Counted from the first letter of the stretch, positions 1 to 7,882 are shown. The stretch is DNA of 64,000 bases from Nitrosopumilus adriaticus (GCF_000956175.1 NZ_CP011070.1:1668147-1732146); one strand, 5' to 3'. Notes: a model not told the origin generated them from the letters alone. A program made the numbers and translations.

Positions 1-5
1 ATAAA

Positions 6-920
6 TTAGATAAATGTCAACCATGGCAAAAATCTCTCATCTTTACCCATTACCACATCAGAAAATGATTTTTGTAGTGCTTTTGTTATGTTGCCCATCT
101 TTCCATTTCCAATTTTTACTTTATCTACCTGAGTCACAGATTTTACTTCAGCTGCAGTGCCAGTCATAAAAATTTCATCAGCTGAATAAAGATCATCTCT
201 TTCAAGATCTCGCTCTATAACAAAACCACTATTCTCTTCAATGATTTGAATAACACTGTCTCTAGTAATTCCTTCTAAACCACCCGCTGAAAGAGGAGGT
301 GTTTGAATAATGTCATCTTTTACTACGAATATGTTTTCAGCACTTCCTTCTGCAACGTTTCCATGTGAATTTAACATTATAGCTTCATCATATCCATTTT
401 CTAATGCTTCCATTCTTGCAAGTGCAGCATTTGCATAGTTTGATGCAGCTTTTGCTTGCATTGGTTGAGATCTTGAATCAATTTTCATCCAGCTTGACAT
501 TTTACATTTTGCTCCAGAGAATTTACCTGCTTTTGACTCACCCATTTTCCATTCCCAACATGCAATGGAAACATCTACTTTATTTTCAGTAGGAGTAAGC
601 CCCATTGTTCCGTATCCATAATATGCTAGTGGTCTAATGTATGATTCTTTTAGTCCGCTTGCTTTGACAGTTTTAATTATTGCATCTGAAATTTCTTTTT
701 TTGTAAATTGCATTTTCATTGAATATAGTTTTGCAGATTTGAAGAATCTATCAAGATGTTCAGGTAATCGAAATATTGCTGAACCGCTAGGAGTATCATA
801 GCAACGAATACCCTCAAAGATAGATGTGGAATAGTGTAATGCGTGAGTCAGTACATGGACTTTGGCATCTTTGAACGGTACCAATTTTCCATTCATCCAT
901 ATTTTACCAACTTCTTTCAT
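6..920 (-). CDS. ilvE: Branched-chain amino acid aminotransferase
   Basis: PLP fold-type IV aminotransferase that makes leucine, isoleucine and valine from their 2-oxo acids in the cytoplasm. Seen: the lysine expected to bind PLP is Lys157 in QAKAASNY, followed by EGSAENIF at about residues 191-198, a family signature. About 304 aa, full family length, with its stop codon inside the window. An in-frame TTG at 938 extends the frame, but the ATG at 920 is preferred because a TTTAAA box at 945-950 lies 25-30 nt upstream, fitting a leaderless archaeal transcript. Divergent from the next small gene. Confidence 0.93.
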   Translation of the reverse strand: MKEVGKIWMNGKLVPFKDAKVHVLTHALHYSTSIFEGIRCYDTPSGSAIFRLPEHLDRFFKSAKLYSMKMQFTKKEISDAIIKTVKASGLKESYIRPLAYYGYGTMGLTPTENKVDVSIACWEWKMGESKAGKFSGAKCKMSSWMKIDSRSQPMQAKAASNYANAALARMEALENGYDEAIMLNSHGNVAEGSAENIFVVKDDIIQTPPLSAGGLEGITRDSVIQIIEENSGFVIERDLERDDLYSADEIFMTGTAAEVKSVTQVDKVKIGNGKMGNITKALQKSFSDVVMGKDERFLPWLTFI

Positions 921-1017
921 AGGAGTCGAAAAAAACAATGCTAATTTAAAGAATTATCTTTTAATGGTATTTTGAGTGAATATGAAACTAAATATCTGAT
1001 GAAATACAAATAATTCT

Positions 1018-1224
1018 ATGAACTGGACTCTAGGCTTTGTATCAATTGTGCTTTTAGTAGTAGGCTTAGTAGGACAGGCTTTTGAAATGAGAAAAATTCG
1101 TTTGACTACATACAAGGATGAAGATGCAGGCTCGGCCAATATTTTCATGAATAAAAGAAATCTAAAATGGTATGCTATTTTGGGGGTTGGAATAATTTTG
1201 TGGTATATTTCTGAGCGTATGTAG
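1018..1224 (+). CDS. Small two-helix membrane protein
   Basis: 68 aa. Two hydrophobic segments (about residues 4-21 and 49-64) are separated by a charged loop with RKIRLTTYKDEDAG, so a short inner-membrane hairpin protein is likely. No catalytic motif is seen and no function is assigned. It is divergent from ilvE and has an AT-rich TATA-like stretch about 27 nt before the ATG. The good start context and clean two-helix pattern support a real gene. Confidence 0.7.
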   Translation: MNWTLGFVSIVLLVVGLVGQAFEMRKIRLTTYKDEDAGSANIFMNKRNLKWYAILGVGIILWYISERM

Positions 1225-1274
1225 ATTATCTATATAGATCAGCTCTATATACTAGAAATTGTAAGTTATAGTAT

Positions 1275-1373
1275 CGCGTGTTTAGGGTAACGCCCGGACT
1301 GAATCTAGATAATGGTCCAAGAACAAACCCTCGATGGCGCTTACAGGTGTAAAAACCCGTACGCCACACTTTT
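1275..1373 (+). ncRNA. Putative structured small RNA (H/ACA-like or orphan)
   Basis: In the 150-nt gap between two convergent genes. A TATA-like box (TCTATATAC, 1244-1252) sits about 25 nt upstream of the proposed start. Hairpin 1: AGGGT 1284-1288 pairs ACCCT 1327-1331, and after an internal loop GGAC 1296-1299 pairs GTCC 1315-1318. Hairpin 2: TGGCG 1335-1339 with CGCCA 1362-1366, TAC 1342-1344 with GTA 1359-1361, and GGT 1346-1348 with ACC 1355-1357. ACA follows (1366-1368), then TTTT. The pocketed first hairpin and the ACA after the second stem recall H/ACA guides, but no target was identified. Hairpin 2 plus the T-run could also just terminate transcription. Confidence 0.4.
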
Positions 1374-1374
1374 A

Positions 1375-2790
1375 CTAAATAAAATTAATATTTGAAATCT
1401 CTTGGTGTATTGCTTTGATTGCATTTTTTATATTGTCGCCAGCATCTTCTACAACAATAATAATTCGTGAAGTCTCTTCTTGTGCATCCATATTCAATAT
1501 GTTTAATCCAGCATCGCCAATCTTTGCACTTGTCCTTGATGCAACTTGCTGTACTCTCCACATCTCATCACCAATTAGCGTAATAACTCCTCGGTTGTAT
1601 GTAATTGTTGCAAGAGAATCAAATCCTAAAAGATATTTTTCATTTCTCTTAACATAATCTCCATCTAAAAATAAAATTCTAGAAAATTCAATTCCATCTT
1701 TTGTAAATGGAGATAATATTACAAACTCACTGTATCGCTTGTCTTTTTCTAATGAGATTAGTAATTTTTGAATGGAGCTAGTCTCAATTCTAAATATTGC
1801 GCAATTTTCTTTTCCAGTAACAATTTTGATGGGATGACCTTTTTGCTCATCCAATATTCTCTTTATGGTAGTAATTTTTTCAGGATTTTTCATATTTGTG
1901 ATTGTTATCGGAAGATCAACACCATTTTCTACAATTTCTTTAATTGCAATTGGATCTAATATTTTCATTCCAAACATTCCTGCAAGTCTTGCTTCATTGT
2001 ATGACAATTGAGATACTTCACGTAGATTAGTTTCTACAATTTTCGGATCAGCAGAAACTACTGCACTGTCTTTCTCAAAATCTATACTTGTTTCATATTT
2101 TTTATGAAATAATATTCCAAGATCTGCTGCCGTCCTATCAGAACCCCCACGCTCATATGTGGTTAAGACATCATCAATTGTTTTTCCAATAAATCCACCT
2201 ATAGTAACTACCTCATTTTCATCTACAAGTTGTGAAATTTTATCAATATTTTCTCTTGATTTAGATGCTAGGAAATTGGTAGATTCAATGTTATTATCTG
2301 TGATTATTGGCCAATCATCAAAATCTACAGAATCAGATTTCACACCATTACTTTTTAGAATGTAATTCATCATATGAGACATTAGTATCTCTCCAGAAAA
2401 TGCCAGTGCTCTTGAGCGTGTTTCATCCACAAATTCTTTGTTCCCAAATGCTTCATCTAGTGCTTTTTGTGCTTTTTCTAAATTCAAGTTTAGGATTTTT
2501 TTACAATTTTCAATATTTTCAGAATTTATCATTTCAAGAATTTTTTGATATGTCGATGCTACAATATCTAGAGAAGGAGTAATTCCATTCTGTGCATTTT
2601 CTCCCTGCTCCAAAATTACATCAGTTAATGACCGTTTTTTTCCATTGTGTATAGTCAATGGTGCAGAAAAAACGGCAATTACTTTTGATTCTTTTTTTAA
2701 ATTATTAATACGCTGAATAATTTTTGGAATTGATTCACCATTAGGGCCTATTGCACTGCCACCAAATTTTGCAACTACAAGTTTAGTCAT
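1375..2790 (-). CDS. lysC: Aspartate kinase
   Basis: Phosphorylates L-aspartate at the first step toward lysine, threonine and methionine. The N-terminal kinase domain (amino acid kinase fold) opens with KFGGSA at residues 8-13 and contains TTYERGGSDRTA, a typical aspartokinase substrate/nucleotide segment. The C-terminal ~150 residues hold two ACT regulatory domains (DGEMWRVQQVASRTSAKIG-type region), which suggests feedback control by an end-product amino acid. 471 aa, normal for monofunctional aspartokinases with ACT repeats. Convergent with the small RNA locus downstream. Confidence 0.9.
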   Translation of the reverse strand: MTKLVVAKFGGSAIGPNGESIPKIIQRINNLKKESKVIAVFSAPLTIHNGKKRSLTDVILEQGENAQNGITPSLDIVASTYQKILEMINSENIENCKKILNLNLEKAQKALDEAFGNKEFVDETRSRALAFSGEILMSHMMNYILKSNGVKSDSVDFDDWPIITDNNIESTNFLASKSRENIDKISQLVDENEVVTIGGFIGKTIDDVLTTYERGGSDRTAADLGILFHKKYETSIDFEKDSAVVSADPKIVETNLREVSQLSYNEARLAGMFGMKILDPIAIKEIVENGVDLPITITNMKNPEKITTIKRILDEQKGHPIKIVTGKENCAIFRIETSSIQKLLISLEKDKRYSEFVILSPFTKDGIEFSRILFLDGDYVKRNEKYLLGFDSLATITYNRGVITLIGDEMWRVQQVASRTSAKIGDAGLNILNMDAQEETSRIIIVVEDAGDNIKNAIKAIHQEISNINFI

Positions 2791-2835
2791 AGCACTTTAT
2801 CAAAACTCAGTGGCCTTCTATTAAGCATTTGATTT

Positions 2836-3849
2836 TTAGATTAATTTTTCAATAATATTTGATGCCGTTTTTGCACCATCGGAATTTACTGGATTTCTCT
2901 TTTCTTCAAGTTTTTCTAAAATTAGAGAATCTAATCTTTGAACATCATCAAAAACAAATCCTTGTTCTCTTGCATTATCTTCTTGTTCAAAATGACCTTT
3001 TATTGGAATAAATATTGCCGGAGTTCCATAAGCATTTGCCTCATCTATTGTAGATTTACCTGCCAATGAAATTAGTAAATCTGCTGCAAAAATCAATTCG
3101 TGTAAATTATCAACAAACCCCAAATTTGTGACATTTTCGAATTTTCTAGTAATTGCTGGACCAGATATCAAAATGACATCAATGTCTTGATTAATTTTTG
3201 AAATAGAATCTAATGCTTTTTCAATAAGAAAAACCCCTGCATCAGTTCCACCTATTGATACAACAATTGTTTTTCCTTTAAATGAGAATTTTTCTCGTAA
3301 TTCATCTCTTGAATGATTTGTAGTTCTAACGATTGGCCCAACTCTTTTGATATTATCAATATCATCTCCATGTTCAGGAAGAATAACTAGATCACATTTT
3401 CGAGATATTTCCTGCATTGACTTGTTCATTTTTTTCTCAATTAATAATGCTAGTCCTCTAGTAAAACGAGTCTCTAAGATATCAGTTATCAGAACTGTTG
3501 GAATTCCCATTGTTTGTGCAACAGTCAATGATGCAAAATCTTCATCACTTATCACCAAATTTGGATTATCAATGTACAGAATCTTCTCTGAGATGCTTTT
3601 GCAATCTTTGTAATATTTGTAATAATTCCAAAGCCACCTTGCAGGATTCTTTAGATTTCCATTTTCTACAATAAAAGATGGGGGTTCGTATACATCTCGA
3701 AAATTAAAATGTAAATTTCCCAGAATTTTAGCAGCTCCACTACCTGTTACAAAATTTGTAGATATTTTTTCAAAATTATTTACAATCGCAATATCTCTAG
3801 TTACATGGCCTAAACCAATAGGACTAGAAAAAAAATTACAAATATTCAT
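2836..3849 (-). CDS. GT-B (MurG/GT28-like) glycosyltransferase-family protein
   Basis: 337 aa with the GT-B two-domain layout. The N-terminal domain has GLGHVTRD (about 13-20), the glycine/histidine loop used by MurG-like enzymes. The C-terminal domain has IGGTDAG and AGKSTIDEANAYGTPAIFIP-type features of the nucleotide-sugar site. Probably transfers, or processes, a nucleotide sugar at the cytoplasmic face. PseG-type sugar-nucleotide hydrolases share this fold, so hydrolase activity cannot be excluded. Same strand as lysC, 45 nt upstream of it. Substrate unknown. Confidence 0.7.
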   Translation of the reverse strand: MNICNFFSSPIGLGHVTRDIAIVNNFEKISTNFVTGSGAAKILGNLHFNFRDVYEPPSFIVENGNLKNPARWLWNYYKYYKDCKSISEKILYIDNPNLVISDEDFASLTVAQTMGIPTVLITDILETRFTRGLALLIEKKMNKSMQEISRKCDLVILPEHGDDIDNIKRVGPIVRTTNHSRDELREKFSFKGKTIVVSIGGTDAGVFLIEKALDSISKINQDIDVILISGPAITRKFENVTNLGFVDNLHELIFAADLLISLAGKSTIDEANAYGTPAIFIPIKGHFEQEDNAREQGFVFDDVQRLDSLILEKLEEKRNPVNSDGAKTASNIIEKLI

Positions 3850-3928
3850 GAAATGCTTATTTTTTAATCAAATTTCTAGATTCTCCCATGTCTCAAAGTT
3901 TAAATGGATTTTAACAAGGTAGGTTTCT

Positions 3929-4003
3929 GGGCTCATAGTCCAGGTCGGTTATGACGTCGCCCTTACACGGCGAAGATCCGGGGTTCAAATCCCCGTGGGC
4001 CCA
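3929..4003 (+). tRNA. tRNA-Val (anticodon TAC)
   Basis: 75 nt cloverleaf. Acceptor GGGCTCA 3929-3935 pairs TGGGCCC 3996-4002 (one G-T pair), discriminator A4003, no encoded CCA. Anticodon stem TCGCC 3957-3961 pairs GGCGA 3969-3973, loop CTTACAC with anticodon TAC at 3964-3966. T-arm CGGGG-TTCAAAT-CCCCG is canonical. Its last 16 nt belong to the 17-bp attachment repeat, so integration left the tRNA intact. Confidence 0.97.
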
Positions 4004-4004
4004 T
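3988..4004 (+). repeat. attL: left 17-bp attachment repeat
   Basis: The last 16 nt of tRNA-Val plus one base. Identical to 15749-15765. This copy sits beside the integrase and keeps the tRNA functional. Confidence 0.9.
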
Positions 4005-4047
4005 ACCCTATATTGGGACTAAAATAGGACGCACTCGTGCCTAAAGT

Positions 4048-5238
4048 ATGGAAATATCCTTTGATGAAGTAAATTCCAGATCTGATCCTTACCAATTATT
4101 CTTGGATTCAATTCGTAGTCCTTCAACTCTACGTCGTTACAAGAATCTATTACAGACATTTCTCAAGCTTGTTCCAAACAAGTTCTATACAGAATCTCTA
4201 GGAAAAACTCCACAAGACAGAGAACCTGCAACTCTAGCTAAATTCTTTGTAGAGTTGGCAAGAAAAGATATGAAACTAGCTTCAAACATTATTGCTACAT
4301 TCATCAAAGCTGACAGAAAGCGAGTTGAATCTGGAGAGATTAGCTCACAAACCATTCCTAATCACATAAAACCAATCAAAGTTTTGCTTGATGCCAATAG
4401 TGTTCCAATCCACTGGAAGTCATTAAACAAACTACTCCCACGAAGAGAGGCAAAGTCAAAAGACAGGGCATACACCAAAGAGGAAATTCAAAAGATGTTT
4501 GAGGTTTCAAGCAACATTACAGACAGGGTTTTGATTTTGATGTTCTCATCAGGTGGTTTCAGATTGGAAGCTTGGGATTACTTTACTTGGAAAGATATCA
4601 TATTTTTCAAAAATGATGATGGTTCCTACAAAGGTGCTGCATTGCTAATCTACAGAGGAGATCCAGAAAGTTATTTTACATTTATCACTCCAGAAGCTTG
4701 TAAAGCACTAGAAGTTTATCGTGAAAATTGGAAAGCAGACATTGGTGTTTATCCAAAACCAGATGATCCTTTAATCAAGACAGTTGCATCCCCTATGATT
4801 CGAAGACTTGCTCAGAAAGGAGTAAGAAAGAGAATAGATAAAGTTGTGACCGATATTGGTTTGAGACCGCCACTACCTCTAGGAGTTAGAAGACATGAAG
4901 TCCAGCTTGATCATGGCTTTAGAAAATATTTCAATACAATGCTTAGACGTGCTAAAGTAGATTATTTGGATAAAGAAGACATGATGGGGCACAAAGTAGG
5001 TCTTGAAAAACACTATGAGAGATACCAAGAAGAAGATTTTGAGCGATTCCCCGAGTACCAAAAGGCAATTCCATTCTTGACCATCTCTGATGAAGAAAAG
5101 ATTAGATTTGAAAATGAAAAACTATTAGGGGAAAAATCTGATCTTGAGAAAAAGAATGAAGAGTTAATGAAAATGCAACTTGATATGGACAAAATCAAGC
5201 AAAGATTAGATATTTCTGAAAATTTTGAAAAAGTTTAA
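4048..5238 (+). CDS. Tyrosine recombinase (element integrase)
   Basis: Site-specific recombinase expected to catalyse integration and excision at the tRNA-Val repeats. 396 aa: N-terminal SAM-like core-binding region (about 15-130), catalytic domain (about 140-345) and a charged C-terminal coiled coil (about 350-395, heptad-like E/K/L). Catalytic set visible: Arg172 in GGFRLEAW, HxxR at 289-292 (HGFR), His315 in MGHK and nucleophile Tyr323 (HYERY; Tyr326 is an alternative). The gene starts 44 bp from the tRNA-Val end and reads away from it, the usual arrangement. The frame is intact, so the element may still be mobile. Confidence 0.93.
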   Translation: MEISFDEVNSRSDPYQLFLDSIRSPSTLRRYKNLLQTFLKLVPNKFYTESLGKTPQDREPATLAKFFVELARKDMKLASNIIATFIKADRKRVESGEISSQTIPNHIKPIKVLLDANSVPIHWKSLNKLLPRREAKSKDRAYTKEEIQKMFEVSSNITDRVLILMFSSGGFRLEAWDYFTWKDIIFFKNDDGSYKGAALLIYRGDPESYFTFITPEACKALEVYRENWKADIGVYPKPDDPLIKTVASPMIRRLAQKGVRKRIDKVVTDIGLRPPLPLGVRRHEVQLDHGFRKYFNTMLRRAKVDYLDKEDMMGHKVGLEKHYERYQEEDFERFPEYQKAIPFLTISDEEKIRFENEKLLGEKSDLEKKNEELMKMQLDMDKIKQRLDISENFEKV

Positions 5239-5448
5239 CTATTTTAATTACATACCTAGAATGTAAAAGTAATTTTTACAATAACCTTTCAAGACGACGC
5301 TTACCGTCGTGAGAATAGTTCTTTAAATACTATTTTAAAACTAGTTAGAATTTTCTTTTGAAATGTACATTTTGGATAATTTTATTTCAAATTCATTTTC
5401 AAATCTAAAGGTATCAAATTAGTTCCTTTAAACAAGTTAATTCATTTA

Positions 5449-5586
5449 ATGAATATGAATCCAAAATCTCACCATATTGTTGTATCTGAAATTAATTTTG
5501 AAAAACTAAAACTACTTGGAAACAAAGGTGATTCATTTGATAATATAATATCCAAACTTTTAGAGGTACAAAAGAATGATTTTTGA
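5449..5586 (+). CDS. Small VapB/ribbon-helix-helix-like protein
   Basis: 45 aa. The stretch VSEINFEKLKLLGNKGDSF followed by DNIISKLLE matches the pattern of short VapB-like/DUF7557 antitoxin-type proteins: a beta strand, a helix with KL..L, GDSF, then a helix. Likely a small DNA-binding regulator. Its stop overlaps the next start (ATG at 5576) by 11 nt, so it heads a three-gene translationally coupled unit with a zinc protein and an HNH nuclease. No PIN-domain toxin is adjacent, so a classical VapBC role is not supported. Family assignment is by eye. Confidence 0.6.
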   Translation: MNMNPKSHHIVVSEINFEKLKLLGNKGDSFDNIISKLLEVQKNDF

Positions 5587-5782
5587 ACCTATTTTTCGTT
5601 GTAAATGCAAAAAATCTAAAACAAATAGAATGATTCTTGATGGAGGAACAAAGGGGAATTATACTATTGAACTATGTTCTACTTGTTATAATAACCATAA
5701 TAAAAAATTCCTAATTTCTGAAGAAATAATTTCTAAATCAAACATTTCTCTCTCACAGAACCAAAATCAAGTGATACTATGA
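5576..5782 (+). CDS. Small zinc-ribbon-like protein
   Basis: 68 aa. Two cysteine pairs, C9-x-C11 and C34-x-x-C37 (CSTC), resemble a minimal zinc-binding knuckle. The rest is polar and lysine-rich and may bind nucleic acid. It overlaps the upstream small gene by 11 nt and the downstream HNH gene by 4 nt (ATGA), so co-translation is likely. No known family is recognised; a function tied to the HNH protein is inference. Confidence 0.6.
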   Translation: MIFEPIFRCKCKKSKTNRMILDGGTKGNYTIELCSTCYNNHNKKFLISEEIISKSNISLSQNQNQVIL

Positions 5783-6342
5783 ATAGAACTCTTACTGGAA
5801 AGATGAAAGTAGAATTTTTTCAGATTTTACTTCGACGTGATGGTGGATTCAATTGTTTCTATTGTAGATGTGATTTACTCAACATATCTTGGGTTTACGA
5901 GCACTTGGATAACAATTCTGCACATAGTCAAATTGAAAATATTGTTTTATCATGTCAATCATGTAATGTGAAAAAGAAAAATGATTTTGATATGCAATTA
6001 TTAGCATTAGAAAAGAAGAAACAGAATGAAAAATCAAACTATCCGTGTGAGAGAGAAAAGATAGAGAGATCAGGCCCAACTTTGAGTCCCGAAATGGATG
6101 CTAATCAACAAAATTTTGAAATTACTAAACAATATGTTTCAGAAATTATTGAAACAGATGGTTCTATTGAATTCAAAGATGCGATGGATTCTGTAGCTTA
6201 CACATGTTTTGAAAAAACAGGTACTGGTAGTCAAGTTTCAGTACGAAGATATCTTGATGCATTATGTTCACAAGCTGGACCATTCAAGATTATTGATAAT
6301 GAAAAGAAAAAACGCAGTATTGTAAAAAGAACCGGTCAGTAA
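5779..6342 (+). CDS. HNH endonuclease-domain protein
   Basis: 187 aa. HNH domain in residues 1-70: zinc cysteines C26/C29 and C59/C62, catalytic-type EHLD at 41-44 in place of the usual DHI/EHL, Asn54 and terminal Asn63 (SCQSCN). The C-terminal half (about 105-180) is a separate helical domain that could bind DNA or a partner. Likely a metal-dependent DNA nuclease, either for the element's mobility or for defence; it is not obviously a homing enzyme. Start ATG overlaps the upstream stop by 4 nt. Confidence 0.8.
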   Translation: MNRTLTGKMKVEFFQILLRRDGGFNCFYCRCDLLNISWVYEHLDNNSAHSQIENIVLSCQSCNVKKKNDFDMQLLALEKKKQNEKSNYPCEREKIERSGPTLSPEMDANQQNFEITKQYVSEIIETDGSIEFKDAMDSVAYTCFEKTGTGSQVSVRRYLDALCSQAGPFKIIDNEKKKRSIVKRTGQ

Positions 6343-6353
6343 TTTTGGCACAA

Positions 6354-6397
6354 TTACTGCCATTTCACGCCTAATTTTTGTTACAAAATGGCAGTAA
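6354..6397. repeat. Inverted repeat IR-A
   Basis: TTACTGCCATTT (6354-6365) and AAATGGCAGTAA (6386-6397), a perfect 12-bp inverted repeat. Its inner core fits ACTGYCATT-N22-AATGRCAGT, the same geometry as IR-C. Confidence 0.85.
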
Positions 6398-6440
6398 AAA
6401 TTAGAATCGTCATATTTTAAAAAAATTGAGACTAAATGTA

Positions 6441-6474
6441 TCACATTAGGCGTACTTTTTAGGCTAAAATGAGA
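6441..6474. repeat. Degenerate inverted repeat IR-B
   Basis: TCACATT (6441-6447) and AATGAGA (6468-6474) pair with one mismatch across a 20-nt spacer. The spacer shares AGGC and a T5 run with IR-A and IR-C, so this looks like a weaker family member. Confidence 0.5.
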
Positions 6475-6502
6475 CATAAATTTTTCAGAAAATGAGAAAA
6501 TC

Positions 6503-6542
6503 ACTGTCATTATAGGCACAATTTTTGCTCAAAAATGACAGT
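6503..6542. repeat. Inverted repeat IR-C
   Basis: ACTGTCATT (6503-6511) and AATGACAGT (6534-6542), a perfect 9-bp inverted repeat with a 22-nt spacer. The spacer contains AATTTTTG, as in IR-A; the whole 40-nt unit matches IR-A at about 30 positions. Confidence 0.8.
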
Positions 6543-6609
6543 AAGATTATCACAACCCTACGTTCCCAGGATTGTAAGGTCTAGGATGTTTTATCGTATC
6601 TAAAAAAAA

Positions 6610-6687
6610 TTATTGTTTGAGTACACTAGGATCTTGAAACACAGATCTAATTGTGTGTACCAGTACTGTAAGATTATCTGTGTCCAT
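6610..6687 (-). CDS. Possible 25-aa ORF (weak)
   Basis: ATG at 6687, stop at 6610-6612, 25 codons (MDTDNLTVLVHTI...). The frame stays open upstream to a stop near 6771. It is listed because the segment around its start is repeated near attR and the two copies also agree when translated (DSxTxLGxxMDxD). That suggests a short gene, or the remnant of one. No ribosome site is seen and no function can be given. Confidence 0.2.
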   Translation of the reverse strand: MDTDNLTVLVHTIRSVFQDPSVLKQ

Positions 6688-6714
6688 TTCTATCCCCAAA
6701 AAAGTAGCTGAGTC
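6675..6714 (+). repeat. 40-bp imperfect repeat, internal copy
   Basis: About 80% identical (8 mismatches in 40) to 15713-15752, which directly abuts the attR core. It may be an integrase arm site or the trace of an older attachment junction. Confidence 0.6.
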
Positions 6715-6786
6715 TCTAAAGAATTGGAATTGAAAACAATCTTTATGAGAAATTTGATTTTTGTTGAATTAACTAGTCTTTTAATA

Positions 6787-6808
6787 GATTCATAATCTAT
6801 TATGAATC
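6787..6808. promoter_or_regulatory. Perfect 10-bp palindrome, candidate operator
   Basis: GATTCATAAT (6787-6796), CT spacer, ATTATGAATC (6799-6808). It lies 48 bp before the ATG of the seven-helix membrane protein, at the place expected for promoter control by a dimeric regulator. Confidence 0.45.
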
Positions 6809-6856
6809 AAATAAATGAACATAAATTAAAAACAAAAGGAGTATCGAAAAACAAAC

Positions 6857-7717
6857 ATGTCCACGATCAATAATCAGTTTTATGATTTTCTAAAAAAATC
6901 ACAACCATTAGCTTTTCTAGGTTCATTTTCAATGTTAATTGCAGTTTTTGCTGAACCAAATGATGGGATGGAAGCAGTATATCAAAATGCAGCAATGGCA
7001 TCATTTGTATTTATTTTTTCATTTATTTTTTCATTACTTAGTCAATTTGCAATTCAAAGTGAAGAAAAAGAGGGAATAGAACCAACATTTATTCCAGAAT
7101 TTTTAAGATATGGAACATATGCATTGTTAGGAATTGGGATATTGTATCTTGTTTTGACAATTTTAGAATTTAAAGAAAATTTCCCGGCATTAGATGGAAT
7201 TATTGTAGGTTGGGTTTCATTATTTATTGGAATCGTATGGTTATATTCAGTAAAGGGATTTTATCTTTCAATAAAAAAATCTACAAACTTTTTTGGACCT
7301 ATATTCAAAATTGTAGGAGTTTTTGCTGGAATATCTGCTGCATGTTCACTTATAATTATTGGTGGAAGTGAAATATTTAGTGCAATGTATGGAATTGAAA
7401 TTCCTTGGATTTTCGTTTTTGCAATGATGTTCAGTGTAGCATATTTTGGTCTTGGATATGCAGTAATATTGTTAATCACTTCAATTTTAAGAAAAACATC
7501 AGAAGAGAAATATTCAGATTTTCCAGGAGTCTATGTTAAAAAACAAAGTAAAATTGGTAGAATTTACAGTATTGGGTTTACGGGAATAATGTTAATTTTT
7601 ATAATATCTTCAATATTCTCTATTAATTCTCTCAATTCAGTATTAGAAATTAATCTTGATGAATTTGTAACTATTACAGACAGCATTATAATAAATCAGT
7701 CTTCAGCAAATCCATAA
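6857..7717 (+). CDS. Polytopic membrane protein of unknown function
   Basis: 286 aa with about seven hydrophobic segments (near residues 17-33, 45-66, 86-105, 112-133, 148-170, 182-208, 236-256) and few charged loops. It opens with a short cytoplasmic helix (MSTINNQFYDFLKK). No transporter signature or catalytic motif is recognised. A GGAG sequence lies about 17 nt upstream, too far for a normal ribosome site, and a perfect palindrome lies 48 bp upstream. Codon use is AT-rich like its neighbours in the element. Confidence 0.75.
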   Translation: MSTINNQFYDFLKKSQPLAFLGSFSMLIAVFAEPNDGMEAVYQNAAMASFVFIFSFIFSLLSQFAIQSEEKEGIEPTFIPEFLRYGTYALLGIGILYLVLTILEFKENFPALDGIIVGWVSLFIGIVWLYSVKGFYLSIKKSTNFFGPIFKIVGVFAGISAACSLIIIGGSEIFSAMYGIEIPWIFVFAMMFSVAYFGLGYAVILLITSILRKTSEEKYSDFPGVYVKKQSKIGRIYSIGFTGIMLIFIISSIFSINSLNSVLEINLDEFVTITDSIIINQSSANP

Positions 7718-7882
7718 TGTTGGAGAAATTATAATCTCCAACTGATTTTGTAAATTCTTTCAAGGATTGGAGTTGATTATCTCCCAAGAAAGGTTCAAGC
7801 TTCAACTGGCTCATAATCTTTGATAGATTTTTTGTAATTGTTACCTGAAATTATCTTTGTGAGAGTCAAAAGAGGAATTGAT

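Larger units (their letters stand above)
6343..6856. other. 514-nt non-coding region of the element, palindrome-rich
   Basis: No convincing gene over 30 codons. It holds three related long-arm inverted repeats (6354-6397, 6441-6474, 6503-6542), a 40-bp sequence repeated beside attR (6675-6714), a possible 25-codon minus-strand ORF (6610-6687) and a perfect 10-bp palindrome before the membrane-protein gene (6787-6808). It could be a replication origin, an excision/regulatory region or a scar from an earlier element. Confidence 0.6.

Noticed and set aside
2836-3849. PseG hydrolase assignment for the GT-B protein
   Set aside because: It shares the fold and a GLGH loop but is 30 kb from the pathway genes and lacks any decisive PseG feature by eye; kept as an alternative only.
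5291-5312. Hairpin ACGACG-CTTAC-CGTCGT downstream of the integrase
   Set aside because: Only 6 bp and no T-run follows; too weak to call a terminator or regulatory RNA.
6802-6873. 23-codon ORF overlapping the start of the membrane-protein gene
   Set aside because: Low-complexity K/N/H-rich peptide, no ribosome site, and its ATG lies inside the palindrome; probably chance.
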